Part shown: positions 1-9,298 of the stretch, in pieces
Layout of the letters: each line of letters opens with the position of its first letter
How positions within the stretch are numbered: the first letter of the stretch is position 1
Assembly: GCF_002104995.1 (NCBI RefSeq)
Contig: NW_024468249.1
Coordinates: forward strand, 2,604,001 to 2,668,000
Direction: 5' to 3'
DNA length: 64,000 bases
Source: Linderina pennispora
Lineage: Eukaryota > Kickxellomycota > Kickxellomycetes > Kickxellales > Kickxellaceae
Made by a program: the position numbers and the translations under genes
The notes under the pieces: model-generated
Databases searched by the model: none
Seen by the model: the letters and a program-made list of their open reading frames with translations, nothing else
What the model was told of the DNA's origin: nothing

Positions 1-1481
1 CGTGGTCCGAGTCGATGTTGGTCCACCCAGCGGTCACGGGGACCGAGGAGACGACAAATTTAACGGCTGCCGTGTGATTCACGTCATGCAGCCACTGCAT
101 GAAATGCTGTTTCTGCGCAGCTGCCCAGCATTGTCTTGTCGTGGTCGTCCTTGGTCTCCCAGTCCGTGCGGTACCGGCGCGTGTCCCAGGCATAGAAGGC
201 AATGTTACCGACAGTGAAGTTGTAATACGCATGGTGCGCCTCGACCGGATCCGGATTCGGGTTGCCATTATACTCGTGGTAGGCACGCATTGCTGCGCCC
301 ATGGGTGGCTTGTCCTGCTCATGCCAGTTGTTGACAATTTCATGGTCATCGTAGACGTGAAGCATGGGAACCTTGTTCAGCAAGCGCTGTGCTGATTTGG
401 TCATGTACACCTGCCGGTACAGCCTTCGGTAGTCCTCGGGCTCAGGTCCAAAGTAGAAGGGAAGGTCGGAGTAAATGAAGTCGCCGAGGAACATGACCAT
501 GTCGAGGCCGTCGCTGTGCTCCAGCATATTGGCAAAGCCAAACACATCAGGCGATGTTGTCGGAGTGTAGGGGAAATTGGGCTTGATGCAGGATCCAGTG
601 GCAAACCGGTACTTCATTGGCGTCCCTGGAGCCGGCGCCGTCTTAATCTGCATCGTGCCGTGCAGTTTCAAGCGGAATAGCGCCTTTGTCCCTGGAATTG
701 CTAAGCAGCTCGACCAGGTACTTTGTTGACGGGCTCAGATTCGAGATCAGCAGTGTCGCTGTATAATCGGTCTCGTTCGTCAGCGCCTGGTGGATGGTGT
801 GGGTTTCCCATGGCGTATTGGCTGCAAACTCCACCTTGTCCCCGCCGGATAGCTCTTTATAGCGGACCTCGAGCTGTCGGTCTGGTTCAGGGAATCGAAT
901 GTGGAGCTTTGCGGATCTATGTGACACGTAGCCAGGCCGGAACACGACCAGCTCATCGCCAGGATACAGCACGGGCCGGTAGACAAAGTCCAGTACCATC
1001 GCAAATGAAACCAGGTTCAGAACCAGCAAAAAGATCTTGCCAAACGATAGCCCCTTGTCCGCGTGGAGGTGGACAGAGTTCTTGCCACACCCGCTGTCGC
1101 TTGCCGCCATCGACTCGGCCTCGCCAGCTTCTGCAGCCTTGCTCTTTTTGGCGTTCTCTGAGAGGGCTTTGTCTGACAGTCGACGACGTGGTGCGGCATC
1201 TGACTTGCCTACATCCCTGGACCGCCGAGGTCGCTGAGCTGCTCTTTTCAGTAGCAGGCTGAAGTAGCTGCTATCGATGCGGGTCGGGACCCAGGAGTGT
1301 GATGTGCCTTGGCAGCAGTAGTGGGGAGGTACCAGTCAACAACAATGTCGCGCGACAGGAGGAACAGTGATACTGGAAATGCGACTAGATCAAACAGGAA
1401 CAGATGCTGCACCGGGACTATCCGTAGCAGCGTGTACGAGAACAGCAGGTGAAGAAACGAAGCAACATAGGTAGCTACCAT
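1..1481 (-). CDS. PhoD-like metallophosphatase, membrane anchored (partial, frame breaks)
   Basis: Alkaline-phosphatase-D (PhoD)-type metallophosphatase. From ATG at 1481 the protein opens with hydrophobic segments (FLHLLFSYTLLRIV, then a second stretch), a basic linker near 1110-1270, another membrane segment near 1020-1060, an Ig-like N-terminal part (about 700-960), then the catalytic domain with GSCIKPNFPYTP, FLGDFIYSDLP (metal-binding Asp), DDHEIVNNW and WDTRRYRTDW. The layout matches fungal membrane-bound PhoD-like proteins. The C-terminus lies beyond the left edge. Frame changes are needed near 1265 (net +2, or a roughly 70-base intron ending TTCAG), near 690 (+1) and near 130-150 (+1); reading across them restores family sequence, such as QKQHFMQWL after the last. 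The substrate is unknown. Family is confident, exact exon structure is not. Confidence 0.8.
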
Positions 1482-2119
1482 CGTTGCCTGTGAGCGGGGG
1501 GTTGAGATAAGGCGCAGGGTCTGAAAATGCGAGAATATGAGGCGAGAGGTAAGGAAAAATGGCAGCTTGTTTGTCTGAGATGGGAAACAAGCTGTGTAAA
1601 CAGTCAGCAACCAACTTCAAGCAGGTGCCAATAGCACGCCACTGGTGCAAACGACAACCGTATTGTCCGGAATATATGAGAGCAGGTGGGCAGAAGGAGC
1701 CGATAATGAAGGCAGATGTCCCAATTGGTGCGGAGAAATATAGCGAGGCTGTGAACGTGTGCGGATTAGGTTCTAGCCACGAGCCCCTCGCCTTTTAAAG
1801 CCTCGAAAGAAGAGGCGCCGCCTTTCTACCTGGCAAGGAGGGGAGCGGCGGCAAAGCCTGCTCATGTCTGCTCATGTCCGCACATGTGCCAGCTGCTGGG
1901 AACCAGGCCTGGGCTGGCATATGCGCCGGGCTGTCCCGCGGTGATCAGGCGACTCGGAAACGGTGATCGGCCTGCGATGCTGGCGCAATCAAAAATCAAC
2001 AAACAAAGGCTCAGGCGCGCCATGCGCGTTTGTCTCTACTGCGCTGTGCTATTTCTCAGCTTAACCTCGGCTCATTTCACTCATTTGCATAGACCAGACC
2101 CAATTTTCGGCCTTTCGCA

Positions 2120-3356
2120 ATGGCCAACATTCGGAAAAAGAAAGTGAGCCTGTGGGAGCGGCTCAAGGAGGGCCCCAGGGACTGGCTGCTGCACCTGGCC
2201 GAGGACTACGAGATCATCGACTGGGACAAGGTCTCAGGAGACCACGAGCTGGCCGTGTGCTATAGCGTTCAACTGCATGTACATAGCAGTGGGGTCGATG
2301 CGGCAGTACTTTGGGTACACAGTTGAGCACGAGGTGCTGATAGATACGACAGACCGATACCGCACCACGATCAGAAGCGGCAGCAAGGACTACTGGGATG
2401 ATGCACCGGTGGCCTCAGAGTCGGACAGAACATGGTATGGCATACTGGTGCTGCTTCAGTTAATGCTATTTGGTGTCAGCATGGCAAATGCGTGGCGGCT
2501 GTTTACTACAAGGCGCACGTACCAGCTGCTTATGAAAGACTTGAGCGCAAGGAATCTGACCAGCAGTTGCAGACGGATGACCATGGGAACCGAGCGGCCG
2601 GCCTGGGCACTGAAGCTGTGGGGCCGGCCAGTCTGGTACATATGGAAGAAGATCATGGGCATCGATGACACCGTCTTTGGCGAGATCTGGGAGATGTCAA
2701 TGTGGACACCAACAACCTTTTCGCGCAACATGTTCTGCTGGGCATCGCCACTGCAGCTTCTGGTGCTGACCTTCCTCGACTGGTCAAGCTGGTACTACAT
2801 CTTGCCGCTGGCTGCTGGGATTGCAGTCCAAAGCACGTATCTGGTGATGGCATACACGACACTGGTCAAAGACAAGCAGATCGTCAGTGGCGAGGTGCAC
2901 GATGAATACAACTTCAAGTTTGTGTACCCACACCTGTTTGCGCCAAAGCGCGACGCGGCCACTAGCACATTGGAAGACTACGTGATGGCACGCGAGTACC
3001 ACAGGAGCATGCAGCCGCAGTACTACATGGACGACGATAGTTCCTACCATCGGCACACCTCCACAGAGTCAATGGGTCGACGCAGCTACCTGTCGCGCGG
3101 GGTACCGCGTAGATCGTATCGCTCTGATTCGCGGTCGCGCAGCAGCATGGCGTCTGAGCGCTCTGCAGCCTCGGACAGTCGTGAAAGAAGGTTCCCGATG
3201 CGGCGCAGTGCTGCCACGCAGCGCAGCTCGATGGCGTCACAGACTGACGATTTTAGCTCATTCGCGCCTCTTGGAGCGTTCAAGCCGCGAGACAGGTCGG
3301 TGCGGCGTTGGCGCACTGACGACTCTGGGCAAGAGTCGGAGCACTTTTTCAGATAA
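2120..3356 (+). CDS. Nur1/Mug154-like nuclear rim protein (DUF2418), one frame break
   Basis: Resembles the fungal Nur1/Mug154 family (DUF2418), inner-nuclear-membrane proteins linked to heterochromatin and rDNA tethering in yeasts. The N-terminal signature DWLLHLAEDYEIIDWDK fits the family start. Two hydrophobic regions follow (about 2440-2500 and 2740-2860), with the conserved WTPTTFSRNMFCWASPLQ segment between them. The C-terminal third is Ser/Arg-rich and probably disordered. A +1 break at about 2250-2258 separates the first 46 codons from the rest; removing one base gives a continuous product of about 411 residues running through a membrane helix. No intron fits the break because the frames overlap with no usable GT-AG pair. 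Function is inferred from family only. Confidence 0.75.
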
Positions 3357-4851
3357 ATTATAAAAATTAGACGAGGTGCGAGAACTGTTATTCACAACAA
3401 CCGGGAAATGAAGCTGGCAGCACCTTTTTTTTTTTGAAAGAGTTTTGAAAGAGAGGAGGTAGAGAAAATGCAGTGCTTGGATGGTGGAGGACAGAGTGCA
3501 TGGGGTAATTGCCGGGCTCTGGGCAGGGCAGCGTCGGTTTGCTCGGGTACCTCCTTTACAGGGCGTCGCAGACCTGAAGGTGGTCCCACATCGCATCCCG
3601 GTCGGCTGCCAAGTACCCACAAATGGCGCAAACCACTGAGCTGTTGGTGTGCTGAAGGTGCATGGAAACAACGGAGTGCTGCTGCTGGTGCGCGTGCTCG
3701 GCACAGCTGGAAACGGTCTGGAGATTGTTGTTGCACATTTTCGATCTATGCAGGTTGGGATGTGACGCGGGTGATTGGTCTATGCTGATGGAGCTATGGA
3801 CGCAGGGCACGGTCTTATGACTTTTAGGGAGTGCAGACAGGCGTGGGATGTGTGAAGTGGCTATATACAGCAGATGGATGCTAGTTGCACAGTGCAAGAG
3901 GCGGAACAGGAGAAAGAATAAAAAGAAGCGGGCGGAAAAAGGTTTTTTGTGTCAATGTCCTCCTTCCAATGGCCCGTGCGGCAGTGCGGTAAGGCCGCTT
4001 TATAGCTGAGGGGACCTGCCCGGCTGGGAGAAAATCGCGAAGAAAAATTTTTACAAGCGGCGTGCTCGCACCATGAGACGAGGAGGGACCTGTGCCAGAA
4101 AATTTTCTTTATTGCGAAACAAAAAGCTTGTTCGCTCACAATTCCTGTGTGCCGCAAGGGACAAATGTAAAACGTGTCCTTTCACACCCAGTGCGCAATT
4201 CTCCATGCAAAAATGTACTTCGTTAGCCTCCCAGCCGCCGTGTGCCCACTACTTCCTTTCGAAAATATGCTGTCCCCCGGCCCACAGTACAAAAAAGCCA
4301 CTACCACCACCCATCTACACCGTGTGTGCTGCCTGCTACATGCAAATGGCTGGGAGTTAGAGAAAGGACCGCCATGCTTTCAATGGCTAATGCAGCTAGT
4401 CAATTCCTCCTCCCACTCGACCTACTGCGCTGGTCTGGATTCCTTTCTTTATTCACCAGCGAACCAAAGGGGCAGATTCACACACTACTGCGCTGGCCAG
4501 CCTCCCCGTTCTTCTGCTGTCGAGCTACTGACAAGCTGGGTGCACGGGCCAACCTGGCTGTTATTTTGAGGCGCCATTCTTCTGGCCGATGCGCGAAATT
4601 GTTTGTGGCAGAATCCAAAACAGAGAAATTCTCCGAACACTTCTATCACAGCAAAAAGGTGTCTACAATGTGCATAGTCCACATCCCCACCCTGCCTGAA
4701 CTAGCCCAAGGACCCTACTGCGGAGTGGACTCGGTGAAGGCCGACGCGGCTCTGGACAGCGAGCAGCGATCGCTTGCCTTCGGGACGGGTGTTTGCTGAT
4801 GGCAGAGATGTGTGTTGTGATTTGCAAGCATCATGCCACCAAACCAAGGAT
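3357..4851. other. Intergenic, about 1.5 kb, convergent 3' flanks
   Basis: Lies between the 3' ends of the Nur1-like gene and NUDCD1. It contains a poly-T run at 3426-3435 and one small possible zinc-finger reading frame on the minus strand (listed separately). A 185-codon frame at 4242-4799 (+) has no recognisable domain and atypical composition, so I do not call it. Confidence 0.5.
3556..3738 (-). CDS. Possible small Cys2-His-Cys zinc-finger protein (60 aa)
   Basis: A 60-codon frame starting at 3738. The C-terminal half reads CAICGYLAADRDAMWDHLQV and then Cys, giving a C-x2-C-x12-H-x3-C spacing like a single C2HC finger. The N-terminal half is His/Gln/Ser rich (HAHQQQHS). The protein ends four residues after the last cysteine. 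I recognise no family. The cysteine spacing could be chance in a short frame, and the run of overlapping frames here calls for caution. Confidence 0.3.
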   Translation of the reverse strand: MCNNNLQTVSSCAEHAHQQQHSVVSMHLQHTNSSVVCAICGYLAADRDAMWDHLQVCDAL

Positions 4852-6693
4852 TTAGAGACATCCGACGTCAACCAGACACACGCAGTCCTCGCATAGCACA
4901 ACTATTATATCACCAACAACCTGTATCCCCAACAGCTGCTGGCCGTTGTCGATGTCGATGATGTTTTGGCCTGCGTTCACCTGATCTTTGGCTGGACGGC
5001 GGTACACATATATGCGTCTGCGCGCCTCAGCTAGGATCGCCAGATGCATTTCTGCATCAGTGTACATAAGCCTCTTTTCACGCTTGCTTGCCTGGATAAA
5101 GGCCATGGCTGGGAATGTGCATGTATGGCGGGGAGCAGGCACTGGCGAGCGTGAGAACGCAAAGATCACCGCATCAACATCTGACTGCAAGCAGACTGGC
5201 GGCAGCTCAGCAGGACAGCCCGGCTCCACGGCAGCGGGCAGACACGGGCACAGCCAGTCAGTTGTCGCCCCAACGCTGCTGGCCAGGTCCGCACCCGATG
5301 CAGCGTCGCGTACAGAGAACACGATCCCAGAGTCCTCGTTGTCCAGATCGTCATCGTCCATGTCCATGGAGCTGATTGCTGCTGGCAAGGGGGCGTGGGA
5401 ACGGCTGCGGCTGTCTAGGTCACTGGACGTGTACTTCTCCAGCCGCTCGCGAATCTGTGCAAACTCGTTTCTGTCCATAGTCTCCGGCACCCCGTCGTCC
5501 CAGGAAAACACAGTGGCCCAACGCACGTTCGGCTTGGATTTTTCCAGATACAGTGTCAGTAGTTGCCCGTTCTCCAGCGTCCAGACAGATGAATCGGCGT
5601 CGATCTCGTCAAAGAACCGCTCCTCCGTGTACCCGATGTGTGAGCACTCGGGTGCGTGCATAAACTCGAGGGTCAGCCCTAGGCTGGTCATTGAGCAGGA
5701 AATTTGGGAGGCCGTTACTGGTGCTGGAAGCTGAATGCAAACAGTAACATCAGCAGGCTCCTGCATCCAGTAGTAGGGCGATGCACAGGCCAGCTCCAGT
5801 TCGGCATTCAGAGCTCCAGGCGTACCGGTGGCCGAGCCAAGCTCGGTATCCTCGGCGACAATGCCCCCTTTGACGCCAAGCAAGTAATTATCAGTGCCAG
5901 GCACCACTTGACAATAGAGCGGGATTGCGTGGCTCGTCAGCGTGTGGGAAACGGAAGACAGCAAGGTCAGTTGCTCAGCGCCATGTTCCGCTGGCGGAAT
6001 TTTCACCTCATGTGACTCGATGCAGAAGCGCGAATTGCTGCGCAGCTGGTGCTTCTCGGCGCTGGTGGTGAGCGTGGGAGTCGGTACCCTGTGGCAGACA
6101 AACATGCGGACAGTGCCATGTGGCGGCTTTTGTTTCAGATGTGCTGCCAGCACTGTGTACTGGAACATCGCGCTCCTGCTGTCTGTGCTGCCCGCAACCA
6201 CGTGGCCCTGACCAATAGTGAACCTGCCCATTGCTCGCCATTCCGATTTCTGCTGCTGGTCGCCGGTCGCTCGCCGCAGTATGAATACGTCTTCAAACCC
6301 GTCAAACACAAGCACCAGATCTTGGCTTAACGCAAACGCCGACGGGTATCCACCGATGGCCGATGACGCTTCAGGCTCAGGAATTACAAACATGCGCGTT
6401 GCTTGCACGTCATCCCTACCTACATGCATCATATTGAGGCAGCCGCCCTTGTCGATATACATGAATGTGTCGCGCAGTGGCCCTGGGAACAGATGGTTAA
6501 AACGCACGCGGTGCGATGTCTCATCATAAGTGAGGTGGGTGTTGCTTGGGAGCTGTCGCGGCTGTACTGGGTCAGACCCCAGAGCAAATGACCGGATTGC
6601 TGTGTCATCGTCCAGCAACCGCAGCTGGTACCCTTCAAACCTTGGATTGAGCAAGTCCGTGTCTACCCTGAATTCGAGCGTCGACTGAGCCAT
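4852..6693 (-). CDS. NUDCD1: NudC domain-containing protein 1 homologue (NUDCD1/CML66)
   Basis: Homologue of NUDCD1, a CS/NudC-domain co-chaperone family member; the human protein associates with DHX15 and COPI-related factors. Start is ATG at 6693, chosen because LLNPRFEGYQLRLLDDD, ten residues in, matches the family N-terminus; the frame stays open upstream but that part is not conserved. A beta-propeller-like N-terminal half is followed by a CS domain (from YYWMQEPADVTVCIQLP through VWTLENGQLLTLYLEK to RWATVFSWDDG), then a C-terminal half with DVDAVIFAFS, FIQASKREKRLMY and RRRIYVYRRPA, all diagnostic. The 613 residues compare with about 583 in human. The reading frame is intact and intronless, unlike several neighbours. 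Acidic insert: MDMDDDDLDNED. Confidence 0.9.
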   Translation of the reverse strand: MAQSTLEFRVDTDLLNPRFEGYQLRLLDDDTAIRSFALGSDPVQPRQLPSNTHLTYDETSHRVRFNHLFPGPLRDTFMYIDKGGCLNMMHVGRDDVQATRMFVIPEPEASSAIGGYPSAFALSQDLVLVFDGFEDVFILRRATGDQQQKSEWRAMGRFTIGQGHVVAGSTDSRSAMFQYTVLAAHLKQKPPHGTVRMFVCHRVPTPTLTTSAEKHQLRSNSRFCIESHEVKIPPAEHGAEQLTLLSSVSHTLTSHAIPLYCQVVPGTDNYLLGVKGGIVAEDTELGSATGTPGALNAELELACASPYYWMQEPADVTVCIQLPAPVTASQISCSMTSLGLTLEFMHAPECSHIGYTEERFFDEIDADSSVWTLENGQLLTLYLEKSKPNVRWATVFSWDDGVPETMDRNEFAQIRERLEKYTSSDLDSRSRSHAPLPAAISSMDMDDDDLDNEDSGIVFSVRDAASGADLASSVGATTDWLCPCLPAAVEPGCPAELPPVCLQSDVDAVIFAFSRSPVPAPRHTCTFPAMAFIQASKREKRLMYTDAEMHLAILAEARRRIYVYRRPAKDQVNAGQNIIDIDNGQQLLGIQVVGDIIVVLCEDCVCLVDVGCL

Positions 6694-7677
6694 GGCTGAT
6701 GGAAATATGGTGCAAGCGAATCGACTGCTGGTTTGGCCAGAAACACTGGTAGAATAACCCCATTTGATCAACGTTACTGACCTTATGGCCAACAAATAGT
6801 AGAACGCAGCTGATGTGCTAGCGCGCAACCATGAACTGTAGATTTCGGTCCTAAATGATCTGTGTATGCAATCCTTTTGGCGATTACGCTAATTAATACT
6901 GATTTGTATTTTGCAGACATCCATGTATTTCAAAACTAGCAAGGAGATATGCCAATCAGAACAAGCTATCAAATACACAAATTGACTTGCTCGATAAAGC
7001 TACCAGGCATCACCAAATGGCTAACCGGAATCGATGTCCTGAGCTAGATATCTCGATCGCTTGTTGCTCACTCTCTACCCAGTGATATCCCACAGATACT
7101 GGTGCAAGCACTATTAAGCTCTTTATTGTATGGTCAACATGTACTTTGCCCACCACCTGGCACTTGGGCATACCAGCTGGATCCAACACGCAGCTGGATC
7201 AGAAACAAGCATCCGCTCGTGATGCTGTATACACAGCTGTCACCGGATGTAGCAGATCAAGGTCAGAGGGAATCTTAAAAGTTGAAGCCACGAGAAAGCT
7301 ACAAGCAAGATGTTGGTACTTGCTGTCTCTTGCTGCGAAGGGAGGGGCCAATTAGTACGGGCACTTTGTGAGTGCTTCATGCGTAAAGGGAACTAGAAAC
7401 AGCTATGGACGCCTTAGTGGCCAGACCCCGGATCAGCACTGGTGCCTCGTTGCACGGCTAGTGGTTGAATAAATCGAGGCGTGATATACACCACCATCCT
7501 TGCAATGCTAGCTAGTAGTGTTGGGTGTGTGCGAGATCAGTGGTGATTAGCCTTTCGAGCTTGAACAAGCACCGCTCCTTAATTGTGTAATCGTCGAAAA
7601 AGTGCATTGCAAAAATCCACCTTTTTCTCCAGGTCATGGTATTTTTTCTTCACCCTTTCAACCACTTCAATTTATCC
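6694..7677. other. Divergent intergenic region (NUDCD1 / BUD22)
   Basis: About 980 bases between two divergent starts, presumably holding both promoters. It is visibly A+T-richer than the coding DNA either side. I see no convincing gene, tRNA or long repeat. Confidence 0.4.
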
Positions 7678-8979
7678 ATGTCGTCCAAAAACATAAATTG
7701 GCAGATAGCCCTGCTTGAGGCACGCACAGGTAAGGGTGCCTCGACACATAAGGCGAAGCAGGCGGAAGAGAAGCGGCACAAAGACAAGGAGACGGAGTCT
7801 CCCGACCTGGCTCTGGTCGAGGAGCTGACCAAGCTGCGCAACGAAAAGATCAAGACCAAGCTATTCCACATCAAGCGCGAGCTACGCAGCCTGGCTAAGA
7901 AGATCCAGGGGCAGGAGGTTCAAAAAACATCGCGGCAGTTAAAGACGGCGCGCGAAAAGGGCGATTCCGTGGAGGCAACCGAGCAGCTGTTGGCGCAGAT
8001 CAAAGCTGTGGACTTGGATGTTGTGGTGGGGATGGCAGTGCGGCGGATGAAGAAAAAGAGCAGGGCTGTGCGCGAGGCTCTGGACAACGATGAGGAAGAG
8101 CAGGCGGTGGAACTGAATGATGACAAGGCGATGCAACGGGTGCTGAATGGGAAGCTGATGGGGCCGGCGATTGGCAAGCAGGTGCTGGAGCTCGAGAGCA
8201 TCCTGAAGGGCGTGCCACCGCCGAGCAGAGAGCGGTTTATCAAAAAGAAGAAGACCACAGAACAGGACCCTGCTCCAAAGAAGGAGTCTGTGGGCGACGC
8301 ACAGGATGAGGAGACCGGGGATGGTTTCATATCTGGATCTGATTTTGATTCGGACGGGTACGAGTCAACGTCCGATCTTGAGAACGAGTCAGGCAAAGCG
8401 AAGAGCCTCAAGGAGTCCTCATCTGTGTACGTTACCAGTCTGGGTGATCTGGCCAGCGACGACAGCGACTCCGACAAGCCTCGAAAGAAGAAAGCGAAGA
8501 AGAGCAAGGATGATGAGCTCGACTATGGCAAGGATTACGATGAGGATTTTGACAAGATCTATGGATCCAAGCAGCCCAAGAACCGCATGGGGCAGCGTGC
8601 GCGGCGCCGTCTGGCGGAGCGCAAATTCGGCAAGGAGGCGAACCACATCAAGCTTCTGGAGAAGGAGAAGAAGCCCCGGATGCAGCAGACTGAACAGCGC
8701 CAGCCGAAGGCGCCGATCAAGGAGCAGGCAATGCATCCGTCATGGGAAGCAAAGCGGCGTGAGCGGCAGATGCTGGCAATGGCGCCAAAGAGCAAGAAGA
8801 TTGTGTTTGGCGATGACGGGCCGACAGTGGTCAGGGAGACCAAGAGCGAGAAGCCCCAGGAGAAGCCCCAAGAGAAGGCTGCAGAACACCTGCACCCGTC
8901 GTGGGAGGCCAAGCGCCGGCAGAAGGAGCTGATGGAGCAGGCAAAGAACGTCAAGGGGACAAAGATCGTCTTCGACTAG
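7678..8979 (+). CDS. BUD22: BUD22/SRFBP1-family ribosome biogenesis protein
   Basis: Member of the BUD22/SRFBP1 family, nucleolar proteins needed for 18S rRNA and 40S subunit maturation in yeast. Start is MSSKNINW at 7678; 14 further in-frame codons lie upstream but are not family-like. The N-terminal half is a Lys/Glu-rich coiled region (KLFHIKRELRSLAKKIQ). The middle is acidic (SGSDFDSDGYESTSD, SDDSDSDK) with basic patches (KPRKKKAKKSK). The C-terminus has the hallmark KNRMGQRARRRLAERKFGKE followed by HPSWEAKRR. The HPSWEAKRR...KIVF element is present twice (about 8728-8808 and 8893-8976). Intact, intronless, 433 residues. Confidence 0.9.
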   Translation: MSSKNINWQIALLEARTGKGASTHKAKQAEEKRHKDKETESPDLALVEELTKLRNEKIKTKLFHIKRELRSLAKKIQGQEVQKTSRQLKTAREKGDSVEATEQLLAQIKAVDLDVVVGMAVRRMKKKSRAVREALDNDEEEQAVELNDDKAMQRVLNGKLMGPAIGKQVLELESILKGVPPPSRERFIKKKKTTEQDPAPKKESVGDAQDEETGDGFISGSDFDSDGYESTSDLENESGKAKSLKESSSVYVTSLGDLASDDSDSDKPRKKKAKKSKDDELDYGKDYDEDFDKIYGSKQPKNRMGQRARRRLAERKFGKEANHIKLLEKEKKPRMQQTEQRQPKAPIKEQAMHPSWEAKRRERQMLAMAPKSKKIVFGDDGPTVVRETKSEKPQEKPQEKAAEHLHPSWEAKRRQKELMEQAKNVKGTKIVFD

Positions 8980-9298
8980 ATGGTAGCCGATTTCTGCGTG
9001 CTAATTCCAAAGTACTGAGTCTGTCAATTTTCAGGCTGTCAAAAAAAAATAGGCTCGGGGAGTTGGGGACATCAGCAAAGTCTTGTGCTGATGCGAGCCG
9101 CGCAGCTTTTCTTTCTTGCCACCAATTTTTTCTATTTCGCCTTCGCTTGAATTGCGTCGCTTTCTGCCCAATTATTTAATGCATTCCTGTATTTAAAGGA
9201 CCCCTCACACCTCGGAAACCACTCGCGCGTTTCTTCCTCCGTACTACACTTTATTTGCACGCATTTCAGACAACCAATACGCGGGAGAGTAACAAGCA
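8980..9298. other. Intergenic, 319 bases, promoter of the SUMO ligase gene
   Basis: Between tandem genes. A TATTTAAAG element at 9190-9198 lies about 100 bases upstream of the next start, a spacing seen at other promoters in this window. Nothing else is recognisable. Confidence 0.4.

Noticed and set aside
4242-4799. 185-codon plus-strand frame in the Nur1/NUDCD1 gap
   Set aside because: No domain, no promoter-like start, unusual composition; more likely 3' flanking DNA.
4988-5734. 248-codon frame antisense to NUDCD1
   Set aside because: It overlaps the conserved CS-domain and C-terminal coding of NUDCD1 and shows no domain of its own.
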